Shown: positions 38,941-48,920 of the stretch, one piece after another
How positions within the stretch are numbered: position 1 is the first letter of the stretch
Layout of the letters: each line of letters starts with the position of its first letter
Assembly (NCBI RefSeq): GCF_034039665.1
Contig: NZ_CP120131.1
Location: 1,040,446 to 1,104,445, forward strand
DNA from: Mammaliicoccus sp. Dog046
GTDB taxonomy: Bacteria > Bacillota > Bacilli > Staphylococcales > Staphylococcaceae
DNA length: 64,000 bases
Direction: 5' to 3'
The notes under the pieces: model-generated
What the model was told of the DNA's origin: nothing
What the model saw: only the letters and a program-made list of their open reading frames with translations
The model's database searches: none
Translations under genes and position numbers: made by a program

Positions 38941-40701
38941 ATGAGAAAGACAAAAATTGTATGTACGATCGGACCAGCTTCAGAATCAGAAGAAATGTTA
39001 GAAAAATTAATGCTTGCAGGTATGAACGTAGCAAGATTAAACTTCTCACATGGTAGTCATGAAGAACATAAAGGCCGTATCGACTCAATCAGAAAAATAA
39101 GTGCAAAATTAAATAAAAATATTGGTATTCTTTTAGATACTAAAGGACCTGAAATCAGAACTCATAATATGAAAAATGGTTTGATTGAATTAACTAAAGG
39201 TACTGAAGTTACAATCAAAACAACAGAAGTTGAAGGAACACCTGAAGCTTTCTCTGTAACTTATGAAAAATTAGCTGAAGATGTTGAAGTAGGATCTACA
39301 ATTCTTTTAGATGATGGTTTAATTGAATTAACTGTTAAATCTGTAGATATCGGCAAAGGTGAAGTACATTGTTCAGTTGATAATACTGGAGAATTAAAAA
39401 ATAAAAAAGGTGTTAACTTACCTGGCGTAAAAGTAAACCTACCTGGTATTACAGACAAAGATGCAAGTGATATCCGTTTCGGTATCGAACAAAACGTAGA
39501 CTTTATTGCTGCAAGTTTTGTAAGACGTCCTTCAGATGTTCTTGATATCCGCGCAATCTTAGAAGAAAAAAATACAAATACAATTAAAATTATTCCTAAA
39601 ATTGAAAACGAAGAAGGAATCGAAAATATCGATGAAATCCTTCAAGTTTCAGACGGTTTAATGGTTGCACGTGGCGACATGGGTGTTGAAATTTTACCTG
39701 AAGCAGTACCAATGGTTCAAAAACAATTAATTCAAAAATGTAATAAATTAGGTAAACCAGTTATTACTGCAACACAAATGTTAGACTCTATGCAAAGAAA
39801 CCCTCGTTGTACAAGAGCCGAAGCAAGTGACGTAGCAAATGCTATCTATGATGGTTCAGATGCAGTTATGTTATCAGGTGAAACAGCTGCTGGATTATAC
39901 CCAGAAGAAGCAGTACGTACAATGCAAAACATCGCAGTTGCGGCTGAAGATGCTCAAGATTACAAAAAATTATTATCAGATCGTTCTAAAATGATTGATA
40001 CAAACTTAGTAAATGCGATTGGTGTTTCAGTAGCACATACAGCATTAAACTTAAATGTAGAATCAATTGTTGCAGCAACTGAAAGTGGTGCTACAGCACA
40101 AACGATTTCTAAATACAGACCACATTCACATATTATTGCAGTGACTCCTAACGAATCAACTGCTCGTCATATGTCATTAGTATGGGGTGTATTACCAGTA
40201 GTTAAAAAAGGTAAACAAACAACTGATGAATTATTAAATAATGCAGTATCTACAGCAGTTAATACTGGTTTAGTAGATAATGGTGATTTAATTATTATCA
40301 CTGCGGGTGTTCCAACTGGTGAAACTGGTACTACAAACTTAATGAAAATTCATTTAGTAGGTGACGAATTAGTTAAAGGACAAGGTATCGGTCATCATTC
40401 AGCAGTAGGTAAAGCAGTAGTAGTTAACTCTGCAGAAGATTTAAAAGGTAAAGACTTAAGTGAGTCTATCGTAGTTACTCAATCTACTGATGCTGACATG
40501 GTTCCTTATCTTGAAACAGCAAAAGGTATCGTAACTGAAGAAGGTGGATTAACTTCACATGCAGCTGTAGTTGGATTAAACTTAGGTGTTGCTACAATCG
40601 TTGGCGTTGAAAATGCACGTCAAAAAATTGTTGATGGTACACTTATCACTTTAGATCCTAAACAACATAAAGTTTATGAAGGTTATGCAAACGTACTATA
40701 A
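38941..40701 (+). CDS. pyk: Pyruvate kinase with C-terminal PEP-utiliser domain
   Basis: A protein of 586 residues. Catalytic barrel ([33 protein letters not shown] in part; [30 protein letters not shown]) plus an extra C-terminal domain (about 480-580) with [19 protein letters not shown], resembling the PEP-utiliser phosphohistidine domain. This extension is normal in Bacillus and Staphylococcus. It makes pyruvate and ATP from PEP and ADP. AGGAGG-like GGAGG precedes the ATG. Confidence 0.97.
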   Translation: MRKTKIVCTIGPASESEEMLEKLMLAGMNVARLNFSHGSHEEHKGRIDSIRKISAKLNKNIGILLDTKGPEIRTHNMKNGLIELTKGTEVTIKTTEVEGTPEAFSVTYEKLAEDVEVGSTILLDDGLIELTVKSVDIGKGEVHCSVDNTGELKNKKGVNLPGVKVNLPGITDKDASDIRFGIEQNVDFIAASFVRRPSDVLDIRAILEEKNTNTIKIIPKIENEEGIENIDEILQVSDGLMVARGDMGVEILPEAVPMVQKQLIQKCNKLGKPVITATQMLDSMQRNPRCTRAEASDVANAIYDGSDAVMLSGETAAGLYPEEAVRTMQNIAVAAEDAQDYKKLLSDRSKMIDTNLVNAIGVSVAHTALNLNVESIVAATESGATAQTISKYRPHSHIIAVTPNESTARHMSLVWGVLPVVKKGKQTTDELLNNAVSTAVNTGLVDNGDLIIITAGVPTGETGTTNLMKIHLVGDELVKGQGIGHHSAVGKAVVVNSAEDLKGKDLSESIVVTQSTDADMVPYLETAKGIVTEEGGLTSHAAVVGLNLGVATIVGVENARQKIVDGTLITLDPKQHKVYEGYANVL

Positions 40702-40714
40702 TATATAAACATTT

Positions 40715-40763
40715 AACAACTTTCAATGTTAGCAAAAGTGCTAATATTGAAAGTTGTTTTTTT
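40715..40763 (+). terminator. Terminator of pfkA-pyk
   Basis: AACAACTTTCAATGTTAGCA pairs with TGCTAATATTGAAAGTTGTT, followed by TTTTT. Confidence 0.88.
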
Positions 40764-40823
40764 GTATAAGATATTATTTGAAAATAATATCATAATGATC
40801 TAGATGAATCAGAAGTAGAAATA

Positions 40824-40860
40824 AAAGAAGTGATACAACAAATGTTGTATCACTTCTTTA
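40824..40860 (-). terminator. Terminator of the permease gene
   Basis: AAGAAGTGATACAACA pairs perfectly with TGTTGTATCACTTCTT around AA. The minus strand continues TTTTATTTC, just after the permease stop. Confidence 0.88.
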
Positions 40861-40868
40861 TTAATGCT

Positions 40869-42230
40869 CTATTTAAATATTTTCTTCTTTTGATAAAAGT
40901 ACATCAATGTGAGTATGATAAACCAAATTGGTGTAATTAATATCGCAATTAGAGTGACTTTTTCAATCATTAATAATACAAATACAAATATAAAGAATAT
41001 TAATGTAATCCAAGCAACAGGTACGCCACCTGGTAATTTAAATTTAGATGCTTTATTTAATTCGGGTGCAATTTTACGGTATCTAATATAAGCTATTACG
41101 ATAAGTGACCATACAACTAAAAATAGAACTGTAGATACAGATGTTACGTATTTGAATACTTCGCCAGCATCTTTGATGATGTAGTTTAATAACACTGAAA
41201 TCATAAGTAATAAACAACTAAATAATGTTGCTTTATAAGGTACACCGGCTTTATTCGTTTGGCCAAACCCTTTGTTTGCCTGTCCATTTTGTGATAATCC
41301 ATAAAGCATTCTACTATTTGAGAATATCCCACTGTTACAAGATGACGCTGCTGCTGTTAATACTACGAAGTTAATAATTGCAGCTGCGATAGGGATACCA
41401 ATTAATCCAAATAATTTTACGAATGGACTTTCTGCTGGATCAATTTTATCCCAAGGTGTAATTGACATGATGATAATTAATGAACCAACATAAAAAAGCA
41501 TAATACGAATCGGTACATTGTTAATTGCTTTTGGTATTGTTTTATGTGGATCTTTCGTTTCTGCCGCTGTAACACCGATTAACTCAATACCAACGAATGA
41601 GAAGGCTGCCATTTGGAATGATAAGAAGAACCCATTCATTCCATTAGGAAATATCCCATCATGATCCCATATATGCGTAATAGATGCAGTGCCATATGGT
41701 GTTTCATATGCCATAACAATCATAATTACACCTACAACAATTAAACCGACAATCGTTGTTACTTTAATAATTGAAAACCAAAACTCTAATTCCCCGAATA
41801 ATTTTGCTGTCATTAAGTTCATCGACATTAATACTAGAATAGTAAATAGTGCTGTAATCCAAGTAGGAATGTTTGGGAACCAAAAACTTATGTATTTTGC
41901 AACTGCTGTAACTTCAGCCATACCAGTAACAATCCAACAGAACCAGTATGTCCAACCTGTAACATAACCGGCAAATGGCCCGATATATGTATGTGTTACA
42001 TCAGCGAATGAGTGAAATCCTGTATTTGAAAGTAAGATTTCCCCTAAAGCACGCATAAATAAAAATAATATTAACCCTATAATGATATAGGTAAGCAATA
42101 TGGAAGGTCCAGCTGAGTGAATTGTTTCACCGGCACCGAGGAATAATCCGGTACCAATGGCTCCACCTATAGCAATAAGCTGAACATGCCTATTGCTTAA
42201 CTCCCTTTGTAAATTGTTAGCCATAAACAT
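40869..42230 (-). CDS. Amino acid permease, APC family (CycA-like D-serine/D-alanine/glycine type)
   Basis: A protein of 453 residues with 12 predicted membrane segments. The APC signature is IAIGGAIGTGLFLGAGETI in segment 1, and AFSFVGIELIGVTAAETKDP follows segment 5. Sequence and position between pyk and citZ match the S. aureus permease known as CycA, an alanine/glycine/D-serine importer; substrate assignment is by that synteny. Two nearby ATGs are possible (42230, 42224); AAGGA lies four bases before the first and ten before the second. Confidence 0.85.
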   Translation of the reverse strand: MFMANNLQRELSNRHVQLIAIGGAIGTGLFLGAGETIHSAGPSILLTYIIIGLILFLFMRALGEILLSNTGFHSFADVTHTYIGPFAGYVTGWTYWFCWIVTGMAEVTAVAKYISFWFPNIPTWITALFTILVLMSMNLMTAKLFGELEFWFSIIKVTTIVGLIVVGVIMIVMAYETPYGTASITHIWDHDGIFPNGMNGFFLSFQMAAFSFVGIELIGVTAAETKDPHKTIPKAINNVPIRIMLFYVGSLIIIMSITPWDKIDPAESPFVKLFGLIGIPIAAAIINFVVLTAAASSCNSGIFSNSRMLYGLSQNGQANKGFGQTNKAGVPYKATLFSCLLLMISVLLNYIIKDAGEVFKYVTSVSTVLFLVVWSLIVIAYIRYRKIAPELNKASKFKLPGGVPVAWITLIFFIFVFVLLMIEKVTLIAILITPIWFIILTLMYFYQKKKIFK

Positions 42231-42570
42231 TAATTCCTTCTTTCATATTCATTTTTTTTATGTTTTTATTATGAACTTACTGTAATAAAATAGCAATTAA
42301 AAAATGAATGTTATATGCTTATTTTGAGAACGTAATCATGATTTATAGTTTTTATCATATATAATAATAAAAATGAATGGATAGAATTTTGGTTATGAAT
42401 ATATCTGAGATACATAGTAAGATATAATGAACGCAAAGACTTGAATTCATAGTCTTCAAGGCATATTTTGCAATGTATTATATGAAAAAAATAAAAATTA
42501 TAAAATTACATTCGCGAATTATTATCTTAATTTAAAAGCTAACTATTTTCATGTTTCAATGCTCTACGCA
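42231..42570. other. AT-rich intergenic region upstream of citZ, no gene seen
   Basis: About 340 bases between the divergent permease and citZ promoters. No ORF with a ribosome site and no strong hairpin was found. It should hold the permease promoter and any citZ regulatory sites; I found no convincing cre box. Confidence 0.5.
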
Positions 42571-42599
42571 TTCACAAATGGAGAGAAATTATATATAAT
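42571..42599 (+). promoter_or_regulatory. Sigma-A promoter of the citZ-icd-mdh genes
   Basis: TTCACA (42571-42576), 17-base spacer, TATAAT (42594-42599), giving a leader of about 50 bases before citZ. Confidence 0.65.
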
Positions 42600-42654
42600 G
42601 GAATATGAAAGCCATTACATATATGGGCAATTATTAAGTAAGGGGGATAATATT

Positions 42655-43773
42655 ATGGCACAAGTAGCAAAAGGGTTAGAAGGCATTGTTGCTTCTGAAA
42701 CTCAAATTAGTTCAATAATAGATAATCAATTAACTTACGCAGGTTATGAAATAGATGATCTAACTGAAAATGCTTTATTTGAAGAGGTAATGTTTTTACT
42801 TTGGAATTTAAGATTACCAAACAAAGAAGAGTTAAAAGAATTAAATGAAAAACTATATGATTATATGACTTTAAATCCAAGAATGTATAGTCACTTTGAG
42901 GATTATGCAACAGATAAAGTACATCCTATGACAGGGCTAAGAACATCTTTATCTTATTTAGCGCATTTTGATCCAACTGCGGAGGAATTTGATGAAGAAT
43001 CAAATTATGAGCGAGCTATTAGAATTCAAGCTAAAGTGGCTTCATTAGTAGCTTCATTCTCACGTGTAAGATCAGGCAAAGAAGTTGTTAAACCTAAGAA
43101 AGATTATAGTTATGCAGCAAACTTCTTGTACATGTTAAGAGGTGTAGAGCCAACTGACGTTGAAGTTGAAGGTTTCAATAAAGCATTGATTTTACATGCT
43201 GACCATGAATTCAACGCATCAACTTTCACAGCAAGAGTTGCAGTTTCAACTTTATCTGACATGTATTCAGGTGTAACAGCGGCGGCTGGAGCACTTAAAG
43301 GGCCATTACATGGTGGAGCAAATGAACAAGTTATGAATATGTTAACTGAAATTGGTTCATTAGATAAAACAGATGATTACATTAAGCAAAAAATAGAAAA
43401 CAAAGAAAAAATCATGGGATTCGGTCACAGAGTATATAAAAATGGTGACCCAAGAGCGAAATATTTGAAAGAAATGAGTCGCCGAATTACTGATGAAACT
43501 GGTCAGAAGGAACTTTTCGAAATTTCAATGCGTATTGCTGAAATCATGAAAGAAGAGAAAGGTTTACTTCCAAATGTAGATTTCTACAGTGCGACCGTTT
43601 ATCATAGTATGGGTATTGATCATGATTTATTTACACCAATATTTGCTATTAGTCGTATGTCTGGTTGGACAGCACATATTCTAGAACAATACAGAACAAA
43701 TAGAATTATGAGACCAAGAGCAGAATACACTGGTGAACGTGATCGCAAATACGATTCTATTGAAAATAGATAG
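42655..43773 (+). CDS. citZ: Citrate synthase
   Basis: A protein of 372 residues. Catalytic His/Asp regions: LHADHEFNASTFTARV, GPLHGGANEQVM, IMGFGHRVYKNGDPRAK and PNVDFYSATVYHSMGI. It condenses oxaloacetate with acetyl-CoA. Longer in-frame ATGs exist upstream, but AGGGGGAT at about 42640 fits the ATG at 42655 and the N-terminus MAQVAKGLEGIVASET, and the promoter overlaps the longer version. It heads citZ-icd-mdh. Confidence 0.96.
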   Translation: MAQVAKGLEGIVASETQISSIIDNQLTYAGYEIDDLTENALFEEVMFLLWNLRLPNKEELKELNEKLYDYMTLNPRMYSHFEDYATDKVHPMTGLRTSLSYLAHFDPTAEEFDEESNYERAIRIQAKVASLVASFSRVRSGKEVVKPKKDYSYAANFLYMLRGVEPTDVEVEGFNKALILHADHEFNASTFTARVAVSTLSDMYSGVTAAAGALKGPLHGGANEQVMNMLTEIGSLDKTDDYIKQKIENKEKIMGFGHRVYKNGDPRAKYLKEMSRRITDETGQKELFEISMRIAEIMKEEKGLLPNVDFYSATVYHSMGIDHDLFTPIFAISRMSGWTAHILEQYRTNRIMRPRAEYTGERDRKYDSIENR

Positions 43774-43831
43774 TATAGTATAGTATCATTTTGAAATTTA
43801 TAAACTACAAATTAGATGGAGGAATTTTATA

Positions 43832-45100
43832 ATGACAGCAGAAAAAATTACTACAAACCAAGGTGTTTTAAATGTTCCGAACAATCCAGTTATACCGTTT
43901 ATTATTGGGGACGGCATTGGTCCAGATATCTGGAATGCAGCAAGCAGAGTGTTAGATGCTGCAGTTGAAAAAGCATATAACGGTGAAAAGAAAATCGAAT
44001 GGAAAGAAGTACTTGCTGGTCAAAAAGCATTCGATGAAACTGGAGAATGGTTACCTAACGAAACTTTAGAAACAATTAGAGAATATTTAATTGCGATTAA
44101 AGGGCCATTAACTACACCAATTGGTGGCGGTATTCGTTCATTAAACGTGGCATTACGTCAAGAGTTAGACTTATTTACTTGTCTACGCCCAGTACGTTGG
44201 TTCCAAGGGGTTCCTTCACCTGTTAAACGTCCAGAAGATACTGATATGGTAATCTTCCGTGAGAATACAGAAGATATCTATGCTGGTATTGAATTCCAAG
44301 AAGGTACACCAGAAGCTAAAAAAGTAGTAGACTTCTTACAAGATGAAATGGGTGCTAAAAACATTAGATTCCCAGAAACTTCAGGTATCGGTGTTAAACC
44401 AGTATCTAAAGAAGGTACAGAACGTTTAGTAAGAGCAGCAATTAATTATGCTTTCGATAATAACCGTCGTAACCTTACTTTAGTTCATAAAGGTAATATT
44501 ATGAAATTTACTGAAGGTGCATTTAAAAAATGGGGCTATGATTTAGCTGAACGTGAATTTGGAGATCGTGTCTTCACTTGGCAACAATACGATAAAATTG
44601 TTGAAGAACAAGGTAAAGAAGCTGCTGATAAAGCACAATCAGATGCTGAAGCAGAAGGTAAATTACTTGTTAAAGATTCAATTGCCGACATTTTCTTACA
44701 ACAAATTTTAACGCGTCCTGCTGAATTTGATGTAGTAGCAACAATGAACTTAAACGGTGACTACATTTCAGATGCATTAGCTGCACAAGTTGGTGGAATT
44801 GGTATTGCACCTGGAGCTAATATTAACTATGAAACAGGACACGCTATCTTTGAAGCTACACATGGTACAGCTCCTAAATATGCTGGATTAGATAAAGTTA
44901 ATCCATCTTCAGTATTACTTAGTGGTGTATTAATGTTAGAACACTTAGGTTGGCAAGAAGCTGCTGACAAAGTAACTCAATCAGTTGAAGCTACAATTGC
45001 TTCTAAAGTAGTAACATATGACTTCGCTCGCTTAATGGATGGCGCTACTGAAGTTAAATCTTCAGAGTTCGCTGATGAATTAATCAAAAATTTACCATAA
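43832..45100 (+). CDS. icd: Isocitrate dehydrogenase (NADP)
   Basis: A protein of 422 residues. Substrate loop [20 protein letters not shown] with the regulatory serine region, [49 protein letters not shown] and [12 protein letters not shown]. It oxidises isocitrate to 2-oxoglutarate. TGGAGG precedes the ATG. It lies 58 bases behind citZ with no terminator in the gap. Confidence 0.97.
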   Translation: MTAEKITTNQGVLNVPNNPVIPFIIGDGIGPDIWNAASRVLDAAVEKAYNGEKKIEWKEVLAGQKAFDETGEWLPNETLETIREYLIAIKGPLTTPIGGGIRSLNVALRQELDLFTCLRPVRWFQGVPSPVKRPEDTDMVIFRENTEDIYAGIEFQEGTPEAKKVVDFLQDEMGAKNIRFPETSGIGVKPVSKEGTERLVRAAINYAFDNNRRNLTLVHKGNIMKFTEGAFKKWGYDLAEREFGDRVFTWQQYDKIVEEQGKEAADKAQSDAEAEGKLLVKDSIADIFLQQILTRPAEFDVVATMNLNGDYISDALAAQVGGIGIAPGANINYETGHAIFEATHGTAPKYAGLDKVNPSSVLLSGVLMLEHLGWQEAADKVTQSVEATIASKVVTYDFARLMDGATEVKSSEFADELIKNLP

Positions 45101-45162
45101 TATAGCATTAAATGAGGAAGGTTACTTGTTAACCTTCCTTTTATTATAAGGAGATGATTAAA

Positions 45163-46095
45163 GTGACAAGAAAGAAAATTTCTATTATTGGTGCAGGATT
45201 TACAGGATCGACGGCGGCTTTTATAGCGGCTCAGAAAGAATTAGGCGATGTTGTACTTGTTGATAGACCACAATCAGAAAATCCAACTAAAGGTAAAGCA
45301 TTAGATATCGCAGAAAGTGCACCTGTACTAGGATTTGATTCAAAAGTAACTGGTACTTCAAGTTATGAAGATACAAAAGACTCAGATATAGTAATTATAA
45401 CTGCCGGTGTAGCACGAAAACCTGGTATGACAAGAGATGATTTAGTACAAACAAATCAAAGTGTTATGAAATCAGTAACTGAAGAAATTGTTAAATATTC
45501 ACCGAATGCGATTATAATTGTCTTAACTAACCCTGTAGATGCTATGACTTATACAGTCTATAAAACATCAGGTTTCCCTAAAGAAAGAGTTATTGGACAA
45601 TCTGGTGTATTAGATACAGCAAGATTCAGAACTTTTGTGGCTGAAGCACTTAATTTATCAGTGAAAGATGTTACTGGATTTGTATTAGGTGGTCATGGTG
45701 ATACGATGGTTCCGTTAATTAGATATTCAGCTGCTGGGGGCGTACCTTTAACAAGCTTATTATCTGAAGATAAGATCAATGAAATTGTTGATCGTACAAG
45801 AACAGGTGGCGCAGAAATTGTGAACTTGTTAGGCAATGGTTCAGCATATTATGCTCCGGCTGCTGCGTTAGTTGAAATGACTGAAGCTATCCTTAAAAAT
45901 CAAAAACGCGTATTACCGTCAATTGCTTATTTAGATGGTGAATATGGTTATGAAGATATATATTTAGGAGTACCTACTGTTTTAGGTGAAAATGGTATAG
46001 AAAAAATTATAGAATTAGATTTAACAACTGATGAGAAGCAGTTATTAGATGAATCTGCAGAATCAGTTAAAGTAGTTAGAGATATCTTACAATAA
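45163..46095 (+). CDS. mdh: Malate dehydrogenase (LDH-like, NAD)
   Basis: A protein of 310 residues. NAD fold [15 protein letters not shown], substrate arginine in [29 protein letters not shown], catalytic HisAsp region [16 protein letters not shown]. The Arg-rich specificity loop RKPGMTRDD marks malate rather than lactate dehydrogenase. The ATG at 45154 touches AAGGAG; the GTG at 45163, nine bases away, is the likely start. A short inverted repeat (GGTTACTTGTTAACC) in the icd-mdh gap may partly attenuate transcription. The order citZ-icd-mdh-phoPR is that of B. subtilis. Confidence 0.93.
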   Translation: MTRKKISIIGAGFTGSTAAFIAAQKELGDVVLVDRPQSENPTKGKALDIAESAPVLGFDSKVTGTSSYEDTKDSDIVIITAGVARKPGMTRDDLVQTNQSVMKSVTEEIVKYSPNAIIIVLTNPVDAMTYTVYKTSGFPKERVIGQSGVLDTARFRTFVAEALNLSVKDVTGFVLGGHGDTMVPLIRYSAAGGVPLTSLLSEDKINEIVDRTRTGGAEIVNLLGNGSAYYAPAAALVEMTEAILKNQKRVLPSIAYLDGEYGYEDIYLGVPTVLGENGIEKIIELDLTTDEKQLLDESAESVKVVRDILQ

Positions 46096-46132
46096 ATTAA
46101 AATAGTAAATAAGTAATTTTAAATTCATGACT

Positions 46133-46194
46133 AAGTGAGCGAATATATGAAACCTAATAGAAATGGTAGATTTCATATTCGTTCACTTTCTTTT
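46133..46194 (+). terminator. Terminator of mdh
   Basis: AAGTGAGCGAATATATGAAA pairs with TTTCATATTCGTTCACTT around an 18-base loop, followed by TCTTTT. Confidence 0.75.
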
Positions 46195-46294
46195 ATGAAG
46201 GTAATGTTAACTTTTTGTAAAGTTCTCTAAATATGCATTATTTTTTAAATAAATTACGTTATAATTAGGTTAATTCGCTTAAGGAGGATCTTTC

Positions 46295-47005
46295 ATGTCA
46301 CAAAAGGTATTGGTAGTAGACGATGAACAATCAATCGTTACATTGCTTAAATATAATATAGAACAAGCTGGTTACCAAGTAATCGTAGCATATGATGGTG
46401 TGCAAGCACTTGAGAAAGTAAATGATGAAAAACCTGATTTGGTAGTGTTAGATGTGATGTTACCTGAAAAGGATGGAATTGAAGTTTGTAAGACGATACG
46501 TTCAGATAAGAATCAAGTACCAATTCTGATGTTAACTGCAAAAGATGACGAGTTTGATAGAGTATTAGGACTTGAACTTGGTGCAGATGATTACATGACG
46601 AAGCCATTCTCGCCACGAGAAGTTGTTGCACGTGTTAAAGCAATTTTACGTCGTGTTGGCCAAGTTGAAAGTAATCAATTAGACGACGATGAGGATATTA
46701 TTTTAGGTGCTATTAGAATTAGACCAGATTATTTCGAAGTATATCGTAATGATGAATTATTAGAATTAACACCTAAAGAATTCGAATTGTTATTATATCT
46801 GATTGAAAGACAAGGTCGAGTGATTACGAGAGAACATATGCTGAATTCAGTATGGAATTATGAATTTGCTGGTGATTCTAGAATTGTTGACGTACATATT
46901 AGTCATTTGAGGGATAAACTTGAAGAAAATCCTAAACAACCGCAATTTATAAAAACTGTAAGGGGTTTAGGGTATAAGTTAGAAAGACCGAAAAATAATG
47001 ATTAA
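46295..47005 (+). CDS. phoP: Response regulator PhoP (OmpR/PhoB family)
   Basis: A protein of 236 residues. Receiver domain with the acidic pair LVVDDEQ, phosphoacceptor Asp53 (VVLDVMLPEKDG), LTAKDDEFDRVLGLELGADDYMTKPF (in parts); C-terminal winged helix with LTPKEFELLLYLIERQGRVI and RIVDVHISHLRDKLEENP. It answers phosphate starvation together with PhoR. The end overlaps phoR by eight bases. AAGGAGG precedes the ATG. TTAAC-type repeats upstream (about 46205-46225) could be a Pho box, but the match is weak. Confidence 0.94.
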   Translation: MSQKVLVVDDEQSIVTLLKYNIEQAGYQVIVAYDGVQALEKVNDEKPDLVVLDVMLPEKDGIEVCKTIRSDKNQVPILMLTAKDDEFDRVLGLELGADDYMTKPFSPREVVARVKAILRRVGQVESNQLDDDEDIILGAIRIRPDYFEVYRNDELLELTPKEFELLLYLIERQGRVITREHMLNSVWNYEFAGDSRIVDVHISHLRDKLEENPKQPQFIKTVRGLGYKLERPKNND

Positions 47006-48704
47006 ATTTTATAATAAGCTATTAATTATACTTACAACTGTAACTGTTGTAAGTTTTCTTGTATTAGGTTTCTTCCTTCATAATTCTAGTTATGATTTAA
47101 TTTCCAAACAACAACAAAAACTATTAGAAGATGAATCAGATAAAATCTACAAAATAGTTAAAAAAGATCCTGAAAATTTAAATCAAATTTTAAATATTTT
47201 TGAACAAGATGTATTAATTGAGAAAAATGGACGTGAAGTATTTAGTTCTTCAAATGTAGATACACATCTGTTTAATCAAAAGAGAAAAGAAGCTATATCC
47301 GATGCACAAACATTTGATGAATTTTACGAAGTAAGTAAAAGAAATGCTGACGTGATATATGCTAAAAAATATAATGGTTATACTGTCGTCTTAGCAAAAC
47401 ATTCGACAACTATTTCATCATTACAAAAAGAAATCTGGAAGTATTTATTACTTGTTTTATTCTTTACGCTGCCGTTAATATATTTTATCGTGCGATATAT
47501 TAATACGTCGTATATACATCCAATTAACGAAGTAACATATGCGACGAAATTACTGGCATCTGGTAAATACCGTGTAAGAGTCCCAGAAAGTAATGTGAAA
47601 GAAACTAAGGAATTATTTATTAATACGAATAATTTAGCGAGAACATTAGATGATTTAAATAACGAGCAAAAATTACAAAGAAATAGGTTAGAGACAACTT
47701 TAGAAAACATTCCAAGTGCAACATTAATGGTTGATAAAGAAGGCATAATTGTCATTGCTAATAAAACGTACCATGAGTTATTTGGACGCATGCAAAATGC
47801 AGAAGGACAGTTGTTTAAAGATGTTATGCCTAATATTGAAATCACACAAATGATGAACGAAGCAATGAAACTAGAGAAACCTGTTTTTGAGCAAATAGAA
47901 TTGTATATCAATAATGTTCATAATAAATTCTTTGAAGTATCGGTTATACCAGTATTAACGAGGCGCAAACGCAGATTACTTGGTCTAGTTGTTGTTATGC
48001 ATGATATTACAAAGTTGAAAAAATTAGAACATATGAGAAAAGATTTTGTAGCGAATGTCTCACATGAGTTGCGAACGCCTATAACTTCAATTAAAGGGTT
48101 TGCTGAAACTCTAATGGATGGTGCAAAGGATGATCCTGCATCATTAGATATGTTTTTAAATATCATTTTAGAAGAATCAAATAGAATTCAATCGCTAGTA
48201 CAAGATTTACTCGATTTATCTAAGATTGAGCAAAATACAGAAATACCTAAAGAATGTATGAATCTATCTGATTTAGGTGAACATGCATTAAAAGCAGTAT
48301 CCACATTAGCTGAGAAAAAAGAGATTCAATTAACGAATAACATAACATCAGAAGTAAACGCATTAGGTGATAAAGGTAAGATTACGCAAGTGCTTATTAA
48401 TTTATTATCAAACGCAATCAGTTATTCCCCTCAATCAAGTGAAGTGATATTAACGATTAAAGAAGAATCAGATGGACAAATCATATCTGTTAAAGATAAC
48501 GGCATTGGTATTTCTGAAGATGAGCAAAAAAGAATATTTGAAAGATTCTATAGAGTAGATAAAGCAAGAAGTCGAGATTCAGGTGGAACAGGGTTAGGAT
48601 TATCTATCACTAAACACATCGTAGAGGCACATAATGGACAAATTAAAGTAGAATCTACATTAGGTGAAGGGTCGAATTTCATTGTGAAATTATTTGATAA
48701 ATAA
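46998..48704 (+). CDS. phoR: Sensor histidine kinase PhoR
   Basis: A protein of 568 residues. Membrane segments at about 8-27 and 150-168 enclose an extracellular sensor part; HAMP (about 170-222), PAS (about 232-330), then HisKA with His356 (VSHELRTPITSIKGFAETL) and HATPase (LINLLSNAISYSP, DNGIGISEDEQ, GGTGLGLSITKHIVEAH). The start codon lies inside phoP, so the two-component pair is coupled. Confidence 0.94.
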   Translation: MIKFYNKLLIILTTVTVVSFLVLGFFLHNSSYDLISKQQQKLLEDESDKIYKIVKKDPENLNQILNIFEQDVLIEKNGREVFSSSNVDTHLFNQKRKEAISDAQTFDEFYEVSKRNADVIYAKKYNGYTVVLAKHSTTISSLQKEIWKYLLLVLFFTLPLIYFIVRYINTSYIHPINEVTYATKLLASGKYRVRVPESNVKETKELFINTNNLARTLDDLNNEQKLQRNRLETTLENIPSATLMVDKEGIIVIANKTYHELFGRMQNAEGQLFKDVMPNIEITQMMNEAMKLEKPVFEQIELYINNVHNKFFEVSVIPVLTRRKRRLLGLVVVMHDITKLKKLEHMRKDFVANVSHELRTPITSIKGFAETLMDGAKDDPASLDMFLNIILEESNRIQSLVQDLLDLSKIEQNTEIPKECMNLSDLGEHALKAVSTLAEKKEIQLTNNITSEVNALGDKGKITQVLINLLSNAISYSPQSSEVILTIKEESDGQIISVKDNGIGISEDEQKRIFERFYRVDKARSRDSGGTGLGLSITKHIVEAHNGQIKVESTLGEGSNFIVKLFDK

Positions 48705-48819
48705 CACGAATTAAATATTTAGATTATTCGACATCTTCATATAAAATTTACATTGTATTCACATTGAATTAATCAACGATAGTTAGAATATAGGTAGACC
48801 CCTTCATTTTGATGATTTA

Positions 48820-48846
48820 GCGAAATACTTCGGTATTTCGCTTTTT
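48820..48846 (+). terminator. Terminator of phoPR with UUCG tetraloop
   Basis: GCGAAATAC-TTCG-GTATTTCGC followed by TTTTT: a perfect stem closed by a C(UUCG)G tetraloop, about 115 bases past phoR. Confidence 0.9.
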
Positions 48847-48920
48847 ATTATGCCTTTCAATCTATTTATTGAGTTGAATATGATAAAATGAAATCAATAA
48901 AATGATGGAGGTATTATACA

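Noticed and set aside
42559-42654. N-terminal extension of citrate synthase
   Set aside because: It would span the TTCACA/TATAAT promoter and lacks a ribosome site; homologues begin at MAQVAKG-like sequence.
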